Program-made: the position numbers and the translations under genes | In this document: one piece after another, positions 25,343-33,714 of the stretch | How positions within the stretch are numbered: the stretch's first letter is position 1 | Layout: every line of letters starts with the position of its first letter | The notes under the pieces: generated by a model | Database searches by the model: none | Told to the model about the DNA's origin: nothing | What the model saw: only the letters and a program-made list of their open reading frames with translations | Assembly (NCBI GenBank): GCA_965198725.1 | Contig: CBDAPX010000001.1 | Span: 868,001 to 932,000 of the forward strand | Length of the DNA: 64,000 nt | Reading direction: 5' to 3' | DNA from: CBDAPX01 sp965198725 | Lineage (GTDB): Bacteria; Pseudomonadota; Alphaproteobacteria; Rhodobacterales; Rhodobacteraceae

Positions 25343-26749
25343 TCAGGCGAATTCGCGAATATCGGTCAAACGACCGGTCACGGCCGCGGCCGCGGCCATC
25401 GCGGGGCTCAACAGGTGGGTGCGGCCCCCACGGCCCTGACGACCTTCAAAGTTCCGGTTCGAGGTCGCCGCGCACCGTTCGCCCGGTTTCAGCTGGTCAG
25501 GGTTCATGGCAAGGCACATGGAACACCCGGCCAGACGCCATTCGAACCCGGCCTCGATAAACACATCTGCCAGACCTTCTTCTTCGGCCTGTGCGCGGAC
25601 AAGGCCGGAGCCGGGCACGACCATGGCACGCAAACCGTCCTTGATCTTTTTGCCTTTCAGGATCGCGGCAGCAGCGCGTAGGTCTTCGATCCGTCCGTTG
25701 GTGCAAGAGCCGATGAACACCGTGTCGATTTCGATCTCGTTCAGCGGTGTGCCGGGCTCAAGCCCCATATAGTCCAGCGACCGTTTTGCCGCGTCGACCT
25801 TGCCGCCTTCAAAATCCTCTGGGTGCGGGACAGTTGCAGTGATCGGCAGCGCGTCTTCGGGGCTGGTGCCCCATGTCACGGTGGGGGCAATGTCTTCGCC
25901 CGGGATGGTCAGAACTTTGTCCCAATGCGCGTCATCGTCGGAATAGAGCGTTTTCCACCACGTCAGCGCCGCTTCCCACTGGGCACCTTTTGGCGCATGC
26001 GTGCGGCCTTTGACATATTCAAAGGTCGTTTCATCCGGCGCAATCAGGCCTGCGCGCGCGCCGCCTTCGATGGCCATGTTGCAGATGGTCATGCGACCTT
26101 CCATCGACAAAGAGCGGATCGTTTCGCCGCAATACTCGATCACATAGCCGGTACCGCCCGCGGTGCCGGTTTCGGCGATGATGCGCAGCACCACATCCTT
26201 GGCCGTAACGCCTGGGTTCAGTTTGCCGGTGATCTCGACCTTCATATTCTTGGACTTTTTCTGGATCAGCGTTTGCGTCGCCAGAACATGTTCGACTTCG
26301 GATGTACCGATGCCGTGGGCCAAAGACCCGAACGCACCGTGGGTGGCCGTGTGGCTGTCGCCGCAAACAACGGTCATGCCGGGCAGGGTCCAACCGTTTT
26401 CGGGGCCGACAATGTGAACGATACCCTGACGGATATCTGTCACCGGATAGTAATGAATGCCAAAATCCTTGGCGTTCTTGTTCAGGGCGGCAACCTGAAC
26501 ACGGCTGTCTTCGGTCATGTTCTCCGGGTTTTCGCGGCCCAACGTGGTCGGCACGTTGTGATCTGGCACGGCGATGGTTTTGTCTGGCGCGCGGACCGAA
26601 CGGCCCGCCATCCGCAGACCTTCAAAGGCTTGCGGGCTGGTCACCTCATGCACAAGGTGGCGGTCGATATAAAGAAGGCTGGTGCCGTCTTCTGCTTCAT
26701 GGGCCACATGGGCGTCCCAGATTTTGTCATAGAGTGTCTTGGGGGACAT
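25343..26749 (-). CDS. leuC: 3-isopropylmalate dehydratase large subunit LeuC
   Basis: The 468-residue aconitase-family protein shows M-T-V-V-C-G-D-S-H-T-A-T-H-G-A-F-G near 130 and the three [4Fe-4S] cysteines in F-I-G-S-C-T-N-G-R and A-G-C-S-M-C-L-A-M-N-P-D. With LeuD it isomerises 2-isopropylmalate. The ATG at 26749 has GGAGAGGA about 4 bases upstream. A 32-codon SD-led frame lies 54 bases upstream and could be a leader peptide. Confidence 0.96.
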   Translation of the reverse strand: MSPKTLYDKIWDAHVAHEAEDGTSLLYIDRHLVHEVTSPQAFEGLRMAGRSVRAPDKTIAVPDHNVPTTLGRENPENMTEDSRVQVAALNKNAKDFGIHYYPVTDIRQGIVHIVGPENGWTLPGMTVVCGDSHTATHGAFGSLAHGIGTSEVEHVLATQTLIQKKSKNMKVEITGKLNPGVTAKDVVLRIIAETGTAGGTGYVIEYCGETIRSLSMEGRMTICNMAIEGGARAGLIAPDETTFEYVKGRTHAPKGAQWEAALTWWKTLYSDDDAHWDKVLTIPGEDIAPTVTWGTSPEDALPITATVPHPEDFEGGKVDAAKRSLDYMGLEPGTPLNEIEIDTVFIGSCTNGRIEDLRAAAAILKGKKIKDGLRAMVVPGSGLVRAQAEEEGLADVFIEAGFEWRLAGCSMCLAMNPDQLKPGERCAATSNRNFEGRQGRGGRTHLLSPAMAAAAAVTGRLTDIREFA

Positions 26750-27142
26750 CGGTCCTCTCCCGTTTTTTGGATCGTGCTGGATGCGGTCGGGTCTGGCGCG
26801 GGATTATAGGCGTGCCAACACGGAATGCGTTGCACCAAAAAACCGTTCGCGCAGGCGCGCGCGGTCTTGCAGGGAAACGATATATAACGTCGTGTTGCGC
26901 ATCGCGCCTCCAATACACGCCCCCGTAGGCCGTATCAAGATGGTCCGGGCGCCGTCTGACCCGTCAACAGGCCGGAAATTCTCCCCGATTGCCAATTTGG
27001 GCTGTTTGCTACATTTGCAGCACTTCGCAGCGAAAACCGCCCTGATCGATTCGGTTTCATTGAAATGTCATGGAACGGTTGCTAGCTTTGACCTATGCCC
27101 AGCGTCGGGGCTGCGCGGCGCGTCACTAAGGAGGACACAGTC
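26750..27142. other. Long intergenic region between divergent leuC and rsfS
   Basis: These 393 bases carry the promoters of leuC (minus) and rsfS (plus). The minus strand holds the 32-codon SD-led frame at 26804-26902. Next to rsfS there is a strong AAGGAGG at 27128-27134. I see no tRNA-like or riboswitch-like fold by eye, and no canonical transcription terminator before leuC. Confidence 0.5.
26804..26902 (-). CDS. Candidate 32-residue small ORF upstream of leuC
   Basis: ATG at 26902 is preceded by GGAGG with 5-base spacing and opens a 32-codon frame ending TAA at 26804. It begins MRNTTLYIVSLQDRARL and ends in V-L-A-R-L. It has five leucines, three of them from TTA, TTG and CTA, codons that are rare in this GC-rich context; CTA is the last sense codon. 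Its position 54 bases before leuC fits a translated leader or an independent small protein. It has no hydrophobic helix. Existence is supported by the ribosome-binding site only; function is inference. Confidence 0.45.
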   Translation of the reverse strand: MRNTTLYIVSLQDRARLRERFFGATHSVLARL

Positions 27143-27556
27143 CTGTCAACCCATGCAGAAGCGGCAATGGCCGCTGATCGCGGAGCGGCAATGATGACCG
27201 CTCACCCTCAGCCCACCAGCGAAGAGCTGTTGGCGCGCATTCTCTCCTCGCTTGATGACGACAAGGCCGAAGACGTCGTGCAGATTGATCTGCGTGGCAA
27301 AACGTCCTTTGGCGATTACATGGTCATCGCGTCTGGCCGGTCGACCCGTCAGGTCGCATCGATTTCCCAGAAACTCGTCGAAAAGCTGAAGGCAGAGATG
27401 GGCGTGTCCAGCAAGGTCGAAGGCAAGGACGCCGGCGACTGGGTGCTGATTGATACCGGTGATGTGATTGTCCACATCTTCCGCCCGGAAGTGCGCGAGT
27501 TCTATCAGTTGGAAAAGATGTGGATGCCAACCGGCGCCGCATCCATCACAAACTGA
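27143..27556 (+). CDS. rsfS: Ribosome silencing factor RsfS
   Basis: The core (P-T-S-E-E-L-L-A-R-I, A-E-D-V-V-Q-I-D-L-R-G-K-T-S-F-G-D-Y-M-V-I, D-T-G-D-V-I-V-H-I-F-R-P-E-V-R-E-F-Y-Q-L-E-K-M-W) is unmistakably RsfS/Iojap. RsfS binds ribosomal protein L14 and blocks subunit joining during starvation. The start is unclear. The only good Shine-Dalgarno, AAGGAGG at 27128-27134, points to a CTG at 27143; the first in-frame ATGs are at 27095 (upstream of it) and 27167 (32 bases away). I use the CTG. rlmH follows 41 bases downstream, the usual pair. Confidence 0.9.
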   Translation: MSTHAEAAMAADRGAAMMTAHPQPTSEELLARILSSLDDDKAEDVVQIDLRGKTSFGDYMVIASGRSTRQVASISQKLVEKLKAEMGVSSKVEGKDAGDWVLIDTGDVIVHIFRPEVREFYQLEKMWMPTGAASITN

Positions 27557-27597
27557 GCTGAGCAGGACACCGTATCGCATCGCGATGCGGAGAGCGC

Positions 27598-28068
27598 ATG
27601 AAGATCCGGATTTGTGCGGTCGGCCGAATGAAGGCCGGACCGGAAAAGACACTCGTTGACGACTATCTGCAAAGGCTGGACCGAACCGGGCGCGGTTTGG
27701 GGCTGGGTCCCTGTGCCGTCCACGAAGTTGACGACCGCAAGGGCGGCAGCATGGCGGGTGAGGCGGTTTTGCTGCGCAAAGCCATTCCCGAGGGCGCGGT
27801 GATCTGCACAATGGATGAGCGGGGCGAGGTTATGTCGTCGCCGGGATTTGCCCTGAAACTGGCCGGTTGGCGAGATGCGGGCCGAGGTGAGGTTGCGTTT
27901 GTCATTGGCGGTGCCGATGGTATTGCGCCCGACCTGCGCGCCGACGCCGATTTCAGCCTGTCTTTTGGCAAAATGGTATGGCCCCATATGCTGGTGCGCG
28001 TGATGCTGGCAGAACAGCTCTATCGGGCTGCAAGCATCCTTGCCGGGGCTCCGTATCACCGGAAATGA
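27598..28068 (+). CDS. rlmH: 23S rRNA (pseudouridine-1915-N3)-methyltransferase RlmH
   Basis: The product (156 residues) matches RlmH/YbeA, an SPOUT methyltransferase: K-I-R-I-C-A-V-G-R-M-K at the start, M-D-E-R-G-E in the middle, the SAM-binding knot V-A-F-V-I-G-G-A-D-G, and the end L-S-F-G-K-M-V-W-P-H-M-L-V-R-V-M-L-A-E-Q-L-Y-R-A, with the final H-R-K. It methylates pseudouridine 1915 in helix 69 of mature 70S ribosomes. GGAGA precedes the ATG. It lies downstream of rsfS. Confidence 0.96.
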   Translation: MKIRICAVGRMKAGPEKTLVDDYLQRLDRTGRGLGLGPCAVHEVDDRKGGSMAGEAVLLRKAIPEGAVICTMDERGEVMSSPGFALKLAGWRDAGRGEVAFVIGGADGIAPDLRADADFSLSFGKMVWPHMLVRVMLAEQLYRAASILAGAPYHRK

Positions 28069-28071
28069 TCT

Positions 28072-28422
28072 TTAGGGCAGGGTGTACGTCACCAGATCGT
28101 CGGACCATCCGCCGACGCTGTCGCGGGCCTGGATCTGCACCTGCGTCGTCCCGTCCGGGATTTGCACGCCACTGACAGAACGTGTGAAAGGCTGTTCGTT
28201 CACATGCGGATGCGCCAAGGGGCGGTCGCCCAGAACATTGCCGTCCATATCCAGCACACGCCAGCCATCGGCATAGTCGTCCCAACCCGTGTCGGGGTGG
28301 GACAGGGTAACATCGAACCGCCAAGCGGACCCGGATTGTCTGGCCTCGACCTTTTCGATGACCGGGCTGTCGGCCCAAGCCGTAGTGCCGCAACACATAA
28401 GAAAGAATATCATCGCACGCAT
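28072..28422 (-). CDS. Small conserved exported protein
   Basis: The 116-residue product has a short signal peptide (M-I-F-F-L-M-C-C-G-T-T-A-W-A) and a mature domain rich in aromatic and aspartate residues (W-R-F-D-V-T-L-S-H-P-D-T-G-W-D-D-Y-A-D-G-W-R-V-L-D). It ends L-V-T-Y-T-L-P. The spacing of beta-strand-like segments suggests a single immunoglobulin-like domain, but I recognise no named family. It converges on rlmH and follows the DUF599 gene by 35 bases. Confidence 0.7.
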   Translation of the reverse strand: MRAMIFFLMCCGTTAWADSPVIEKVEARQSGSAWRFDVTLSHPDTGWDDYADGWRVLDMDGNVLGDRPLAHPHVNEQPFTRSVSGVQIPDGTTQVQIQARDSVGGWSDDLVTYTLP

Positions 28423-28457
28423 GGGGTCAGCTTATCCTGATTGCGCGGGTGCGGGTT

Positions 28458-29168
28458 TCACGATGCCGTGTCCGCCGGAAGCTCCAGCAGGATGCGGCGG
28501 GATTGTGAAACAAACTCTCGCCGATACAGAACACCCGTGGTGATCGCCGTCGCCAAGGCGAGCGGGATCGGCCCAAGCAGCCATGCCGCTGCAGCCAGTG
28601 CAAAATACGTGGCGCGCATCCCCCTGTTGAAACTGCGGGCGGCGGTATTGCAGATCTCTGCCGCTTGCGCGGCGCGGGGATAGGCCAATGGATCGTCTGG
28701 GTCATTGGGCGTGGCGGCCATGACCGTCGCGCAATAGCCAAAAAGCCGATGCGCCCAGACAAATTTCAAAAACGCGTTGCTGAGGATCAAGAGAAGAACC
28801 AGCAGTTTGACTTCCCAAAAGAAGGTCGGGGCGTTTTCTTGGATCAGTTCCTGTGCGATCCCCGCGAGCGGTTCGGGATTGCCGATCAGGGCCAAACCGC
28901 TACCGATGGCCAGCATCAAGGCCGAGGCGAAGAACGATGTGCCCTGACGCAGAATGCCAATCATCTGGGCATCAAAGATGCGCGGTTGGCGGGTCACCAT
29001 CTGCCGCATCCAGTCCTCGCGAAACTTGATCATCAGGACGGACACCGACGGTGTCTTTGTATCCCTGCGCTCGATCCAACAGCTGATGCCAAACCAGCTG
29101 ACAAGCAAAAATGCCAGGGCGGCAAAGTCCTGTGGCGTGAAGAGGGCAAGGCGTTCGGTCCAAATCAT
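28458..29168 (-). CDS. DUF599 domain-containing membrane protein
   Basis: This 236-residue protein has about four transmembrane helices (near 15-30, 75-100, 115-135 and 185-225). The DUF599 pattern includes R-E-D-W-M-R-Q-M, then I-F-D-A-Q-M-I-G-I-L-R-Q-G-T-S-F-F-A-S, and W-A-H-R-L-F-G-Y-C-A. The function is unknown. It is divergent from glcD across 81 bases containing the palindromic operator. Confidence 0.87.
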   Translation of the reverse strand: MIWTERLALFTPQDFAALAFLLVSWFGISCWIERRDTKTPSVSVLMIKFREDWMRQMVTRQPRIFDAQMIGILRQGTSFFASALMLAIGSGLALIGNPEPLAGIAQELIQENAPTFFWEVKLLVLLLILSNAFLKFVWAHRLFGYCATVMAATPNDPDDPLAYPRAAQAAEICNTAARSFNRGMRATYFALAAAAWLLGPIPLALATAITTGVLYRREFVSQSRRILLELPADTAS

Positions 29169-29213
29169 GCTGCGACAGTATGATCGTTCGGTTCTGCTTG
29201 CCAGATGGCAAAA

Positions 29214-29234
29214 TTGGTAATATTATTTTACCAA
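29214..29234. promoter_or_regulatory. Perfect palindromic operator before glcD
   Basis: TTGGTAA at 29214-29220 is mirrored by TTACCAA at 29228-29234 around a 7-base centre, ending 15 bases before the glcD ATG. The TGGT...ACCA half-sites resemble binding sites of GntR/FadR-family regulators such as GlcC, which controls glycolate genes in E. coli. No regulator gene is adjacent. The symmetry is seen; the regulator is inferred. Confidence 0.65.
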
Positions 29235-29249
29235 ATGGGAGAGTAGCCA

Positions 29250-30698
29250 ATGGAAATGCCAGTCCCGAACCCGGTTGTCCTCGCGCGGAAAGCGCGGGTT
29301 GTAGAGCGTTTGCTGACCGTCTTGCCGCAGGATGCGGTTATTCATGAACCGTCCGAGACACGCGTGTACGAATGCGACGCGCTGACCGCGTATAAATGCC
29401 CGCCAATGCTGGCCGTTTTGCCGGCCTCGACAGAGGAGGTGTCGGCGGTTCTGAAAATCTGCCAGCAGGAAGGCGTGCCGGTGGTGCCGCGCGGGTCGGG
29501 TACGTCATTGGCAGGCGGCGCGCTGCCAACAGAAGACTGCGTGATATTGGGCGTGGCGCGCCTCAATGACGTTCTGGAAACCGACTACGAAAACCGTTTT
29601 ATTCGGGTGCAGACCGGGCGCACCAATCTGAGCGTGACGGGCGCTGTGGAAGAAGACGGTTTCTTTTACGCGCCTGACCCTTCGTCGCAGCTGGCCTGCG
29701 CGATTGCGGGCAATATCGCGATGAATTCGGGCGGTGCGCACTGCCTGAAATACGGTGTGACGACCAACAACCTGATGGGTGTGACCATGGTGTTGATGGA
29801 TGGCACTGTTGTTGAGCTTGGTGGCGCCCATCTGGACGCCGGCGGTCTGGACCTTATGGGGGTCCTGTGCGGGTCCGAAGGGCAATTGGCCGTCGTGACC
29901 GAAGCGACGCTGCGCATCCTGCATAAGCCGGAAGGCGCACGGCCGGTGATGATGGGCTATGACAGCAGCGAAACGGCCGGGGCGGTTGTATCCGATATCA
30001 TCAATGCCGGTGTTCTGCCGGTGGCAATCGAGTTCATGGACCGGCCTTGTATCGAAGCCTGTGAAGCGTTCGCCGGCGCCGGCTATCCAATGTGTGAAGC
30101 GTTGCTGATCGTGGAGGTCGAAGGGTCAGAGGATGAGATCGACGCGCAATTGGGCGTGATCAAACAAATCGCCCGCAACCACAATCCCGTTGAGCTGCGA
30201 GAAGCGCGCGATGCGGATGAGGCCGGCCGGATATGGCTGGGCCGCAAATCCGCCTTTGGCGCGATGGGGCAGATCAATGATTACATGTGCCTTGATGGCA
30301 CGATCCCGGTGTCTTCCTTGCCGTTTGTGCTGCGCCGGATCGGCGAGATGAGCAAAGAGTTCGGTTTGGACGTGGCCAATGTGTTTCACGCAGGCGACGG
30401 CAACATGCATCCGCTGATCCTGTTTGATGCCAACAAACCCGGAGATCTGGAGCTTTGCGAAGCGTTTGGTGCGGAGATACTCAAGCTGTGCGTCGAAGCG
30501 GGTGGATGTCTGACCGGAGAGCACGGGGTGGGCGTGGAAAAGCGGGACTTGATGCTGCATCAATATGCGCCCGAGGACCTTGAAGCGCAGATGCGCGTGA
30601 AGGACGTGTTTGATCCAGCCTGGCTCTTGAACCCGGCCAAGGTGTTCCCGCTGGCCGTGACCGAACCACGCCGGACCGCCCCGATGGCGGCTGAATAG
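29250..30698 (+). CDS. glcD: Glycolate oxidase subunit GlcD
   Basis: The 482-residue FAD-linked oxidase has a PP-loop FAD-binding domain (V-P-V-V-P-R-G-S-G-T-S-L-A-G-G-A near 80, then D-P-S-S-Q-L-A-C-A-I-G-N). Its C-terminal domain has H-A-G-D-G-N-M-H-P and C-L-T-G-E-H-G-V-G-V-E-K-R. With GlcE and GlcF it oxidises glycolate to glyoxylate at the membrane, feeding the glyoxylate pool. It is the first gene of glcDEF. GGAGAG lies about 8 bases before the ATG. Confidence 0.94.
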   Translation: MEMPVPNPVVLARKARVVERLLTVLPQDAVIHEPSETRVYECDALTAYKCPPMLAVLPASTEEVSAVLKICQQEGVPVVPRGSGTSLAGGALPTEDCVILGVARLNDVLETDYENRFIRVQTGRTNLSVTGAVEEDGFFYAPDPSSQLACAIAGNIAMNSGGAHCLKYGVTTNNLMGVTMVLMDGTVVELGGAHLDAGGLDLMGVLCGSEGQLAVVTEATLRILHKPEGARPVMMGYDSSETAGAVVSDIINAGVLPVAIEFMDRPCIEACEAFAGAGYPMCEALLIVEVEGSEDEIDAQLGVIKQIARNHNPVELREARDADEAGRIWLGRKSAFGAMGQINDYMCLDGTIPVSSLPFVLRRIGEMSKEFGLDVANVFHAGDGNMHPLILFDANKPGDLELCEAFGAEILKLCVEAGGCLTGEHGVGVEKRDLMLHQYAPEDLEAQMRVKDVFDPAWLLNPAKVFPLAVTEPRRTAPMAAE

Positions 30699-30702
30699 GG
30701 CG

Positions 30703-30736
30703 GATTGGGGGCTTTGCCCCCGTCCTTCGGACTCCC
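30703..30736 (+). repeat. GC-rich double hairpin in the glcD-glcE gap
   Basis: The 67-base gap holds GGGGGC-TTT-GCCCCC immediately followed by CCGTCCTTCGGACT and CCCCC, which can fold into two competing hairpins. No T-run follows, and glcE begins 30 bases on, so it is not a clear terminator. It may dampen or stabilise the mRNA between subunits. Similar elements occur between genes in related bacteria as far as I know, but I cannot confirm repeats outside this window. Confidence 0.45.
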
Positions 30737-30765
30737 CCAAGGCATTTTGAACAAGAAAGAAGACC

Positions 30766-31893
30766 ATGCGACCAAGCAGTGAGGCCGAGATTGCCGAGAT
30801 ACTTTCAGCGGCGCGCGATCCTTTGTGTATCGAAGGGGGCGGAACGCGGGGCATGCGATCGGATGGGGAAGTGTTGAGCGTGGCCGGGGTGACCGGCGTA
30901 TCGCTTTATGAGCCCGGTGCTTTGACAGTTGTTGCGGCGGCGGGAACGCCGCTGGCGGAGATCGAGGCGGTGCTGGCGGCGGAAAACCAGCGCCTGGCGT
31001 TTGAGCCGCCGGATTATCGCGGGTTGTTGGGCACAACCGGCGCGCCGAGCATTGGAGCGGTGGCCGTCGGCAACCTGAGCGGGCCGCGGCGCATTCAAGG
31101 GGGGGCGGCACGGGATTTTCTGTTGGGTGTGCGGTTTGTGGATGGCACCGGAACTGTGGTCAAAAACGGTGGCCGGGTGATGAAGAACGTCACCGGCTAT
31201 GATCTGGTGAAGTTGATGTCGGGCTCTTGGGGGGCGCTGGGCGTGGTGACCGAAGTCGCGTTCAAAGTGCTGCCACGCGCGGATCATGAGGCAACGGTCG
31301 TGTTGCGGGGATTGACGGATGCTGTGGCGGTGCAGGCGCTGTCGGCAGCGCTTGGGTCGCCTTTTGATGTCACAGGCGCGGCGCATGTGCCGCAGGCCGA
31401 TGGTGGGGCGCAGACCCTGATCCGGATTGAGGGGTTTGAAACATCTGTCGCCTATCGTGCGGGCGCCTTGGTCGACCAACTGGCCTCTTTTGGGGCAGCA
31501 GACACTGTCACGGATGGGTCTGCGACGCTTTGGAAAGATATACGGGACGTTGTGCGCTTTCATGCGGCAGAGGGTGACGTCTGGCGGATATCGGTAAAGC
31601 CGACGGATGGTCCGGGGTTGGTGTCTGCGCTGGGCGCTTTGGACGTGGTTTATGATTGGGGCGGCGGACTGATATGGGCCTTGATGCCCTCGGGCACGGA
31701 TGTGCGGGCGCGCATGGCGGACATTTCGGGTCACGCAACACTGGTGCGGGCCAATGCCGACACGGTTCAACGGCTGGGCCGGTTTCAGCCAGAGCCGGAG
31801 GCGGTTCGACGGCTGACCGACGGGGTGCGGGCGCGATTTGATCCCAAAGGCATTTTGAACCCGGGGCTGACACGTGCAGCGGTGGAGGCATAA
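30766..31893 (+). CDS. glcE: Glycolate oxidase subunit GlcE
   Basis: The product (375 residues) is the shorter FAD-binding subunit: G-G-G-T-R-G-M-R near 25, F-E-P-P-D-Y-R-G-L-L-G near 85, then G-G-R-V-M-K-N-V-T-G-Y-D-L-V-K-L-M-S-G-S-W-G near 140, the hallmark of GlcE. It ends F-D-P-K-G-I-L-N-P-G, as expected. It lies between glcD and glcF; the glcF GTG follows 2 bases after its stop. Confidence 0.94.
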   Translation: MRPSSEAEIAEILSAARDPLCIEGGGTRGMRSDGEVLSVAGVTGVSLYEPGALTVVAAAGTPLAEIEAVLAAENQRLAFEPPDYRGLLGTTGAPSIGAVAVGNLSGPRRIQGGAARDFLLGVRFVDGTGTVVKNGGRVMKNVTGYDLVKLMSGSWGALGVVTEVAFKVLPRADHEATVVLRGLTDAVAVQALSAALGSPFDVTGAAHVPQADGGAQTLIRIEGFETSVAYRAGALVDQLASFGAADTVTDGSATLWKDIRDVVRFHAAEGDVWRISVKPTDGPGLVSALGALDVVYDWGGGLIWALMPSGTDVRARMADISGHATLVRANADTVQRLGRFQPEPEAVRRLTDGVRARFDPKGILNPGLTRAAVEA

Positions 31894-31895
31894 CG

Positions 31896-33218
31896 GTGCG
31901 GACAGAATTCACAGCAGACCAGTTGAAGGACCCCGGCACGCAGCGCGCCAACGAGATTTTGCGCGCCTGCGTTCATTGCGGGTTTTGCACCGCAACTTGC
32001 CCGACCTATCAGGTTCTGGGGGACGAGTTGGACAGTCCGCGCGGACGGATTTACCTGATCAAGGATATGCTCGAAAACAACCGCAAACCGGATGAAAAGA
32101 CCGTCAAGCATATCGACCGGTGTCTGAGCTGTCTTGCCTGCATGACCACATGCCCGTCGGGCGTGCATTACATGCACCTTGTCGATCACGCGCGGGCCTA
32201 TATCGAAAAGAACTATGACCGGCCTTGGTCGGATCGCGCGTTGCGCTGGGTTCTGGCACAGATCCTGCCCTATCCAATGCGGTTCCGTTTGGCGCTTTTG
32301 GGGGCCAAGATCGGGCGACCGTTCCGTAATCTGATCCCGGATGCGCGGTTGCGCGCGATGCTGGATATGGCCCCCAAGTCGATCCCACCGGTCAGCCGCA
32401 ATGACGATCCGCAAAGTTTTGCGCCGGTGGCACCGCGCAAGATGCGCGTGGCGCTGATGACGGGCTGTGCGCAAAAAGCGCTGAACACCGATATTAATGA
32501 TGCCACGATCCGCTTGCTTACCCGTTTGGGCTGTGAGGTGGTTGTGGCGGATGGGGCCGGTTGCTGTGGTGCGTTGACCCATCACATGGGCAAAGAGACC
32601 GAAAGTCATGCCGCCGCAGCGCGCAATATCAAGGCCTGGTGTGCCCAGATGGATGGAAACGGGCTCGACGCCATTGTGATCAACACCAGCGGTTGTGGTA
32701 CGACGGTGAAGGATTACGGCCACATGTTCCGCAACGATCCCCTGGCTGAGGATGCCGCTCGCGTGTCAGAACGCGCGATGGATATCAGCGAGGTTCTTAT
32801 GCAGCTCGACCTGCCGGAAGGCGCGGATAAGGGGCTGACCGTGGCCTATCACGCGGCGTGTTCGTTGCAGCATGGGCAAAAGATCAAAACCTATCCAAAG
32901 GACTTGCTGAAGCGGTCTGGTTTCACAGTTGTTGAACCGGTGGATAGTCATTTGTGTTGCGGCAGTGCGGGCACCTACAACTTGATGCAACCAGAAATTT
33001 CGCAACAGTTGAAGGCCCGAAAGGTTCGCACCTTGGAGGCCAAGAAACCGGATGTCATTGCGGCAGGGAATATTGGTTGCATGATGCAGATCGGATCGGC
33101 CACCGCGACGCCGATTGTGCACACGGTCGAATTGCTGGACTGGGCGACGGGTGGGCCAGAACCGGCGGCCTTGCATGCGCCCGGCAAACGGGCACCGGAC
33201 ATTCCAATCCTCCGCTAA
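31896..33218 (+). CDS. glcF: Glycolate oxidase iron-sulfur subunit GlcF
   Basis: The 440-residue product starts at a GTG 2 bases after glcE. It has two ferredoxin motifs (C-V-H-C-G-F-C-T-A-T-C-P and C-L-S-C-L-A-C-M-T-T-C-P) in the first 90 residues. Two CCG domains follow (M-T-G-C-A-Q-K, G-A-G-C-C-G-A-L, H-L-C-C-G-S-A-G-T-Y). It passes electrons from the flavin subunits to the quinone pool. It is the last gene of glcDEF. Confidence 0.95.
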   Translation: MRTEFTADQLKDPGTQRANEILRACVHCGFCTATCPTYQVLGDELDSPRGRIYLIKDMLENNRKPDEKTVKHIDRCLSCLACMTTCPSGVHYMHLVDHARAYIEKNYDRPWSDRALRWVLAQILPYPMRFRLALLGAKIGRPFRNLIPDARLRAMLDMAPKSIPPVSRNDDPQSFAPVAPRKMRVALMTGCAQKALNTDINDATIRLLTRLGCEVVVADGAGCCGALTHHMGKETESHAAAARNIKAWCAQMDGNGLDAIVINTSGCGTTVKDYGHMFRNDPLAEDAARVSERAMDISEVLMQLDLPEGADKGLTVAYHAACSLQHGQKIKTYPKDLLKRSGFTVVEPVDSHLCCGSAGTYNLMQPEISQQLKARKVRTLEAKKPDVIAAGNIGCMMQIGSATATPIVHTVELLDWATGGPEPAALHAPGKRAPDIPILR

Positions 33219-33290
33219 ATCCTAAAATCTGCCGTAAATTTGCCCTGTCCTGTCGCTAACTTTTTTCAAAGTGAGAGACAGGAGGCCGGT

Positions 33291-33680
33291 GTGGGGCGGG
33301 TATTGATATTTATTTTGGGATGCATTTGGCCGTGCACTCTTATGGCCCAATCCAGCGGCCTGACACGTATGGACACCACCGATGCCGGACGCGACTGGGA
33401 AGCGGTCGGGCGTCTGGATGTTGATGGCAAAGGGTTCTGTACCGGTGCATTGATAGCGCCCGACCTTGTCTTGACGGCGGCACATTGCCTTTACAATCGC
33501 CGGACCAAGGAGCGTTTTGATCACCGTCGGATGGAGTTTCGCGCGGGTTGGCGAAACGGCCGTGCGTCGGCCTATCGCTATGTGCGTCGTGCCGTTGTCC
33601 ATCCGGATTATGTATTTGACGGTGCGGTGTCGTCTGAGCGCGTGCGCAACGATATCGCGTTGCTAGAGCTTCAGCACCCG
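33291..33680 (+). pseudogene. Trypsin-like serine protease, 3' end lost at an IS element
   Basis: The gene begins at a GTG (33291) with AGGAGG upstream and a signal peptide (V-L-I-F-I-L-G-C-I-W-P-C-T-L-M-A-Q). The catalytic histidine is in L-V-L-T-A-A-H-C and the catalytic aspartate in R-N-D-I-A-L-L-E-L. The frame stops after Q-H-P because the first three bases of the IS (33681-33683) are TGA. The serine-containing half (G-D-S-G-G type) is missing and is not found on the far side of the IS. The remnant cannot be an active protease. Confidence 0.85.
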
Positions 33681-33714
33681 TGATCAGCCCCACCTGAGTG
33701 GTCCAATTTGATTG

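Noticed and set aside
28069..29249. tRNA or small RNA near rlmH/DUF599
   Set aside because: No cloverleaf-like sequence with TTC-arm or CCA end was found on either strand.
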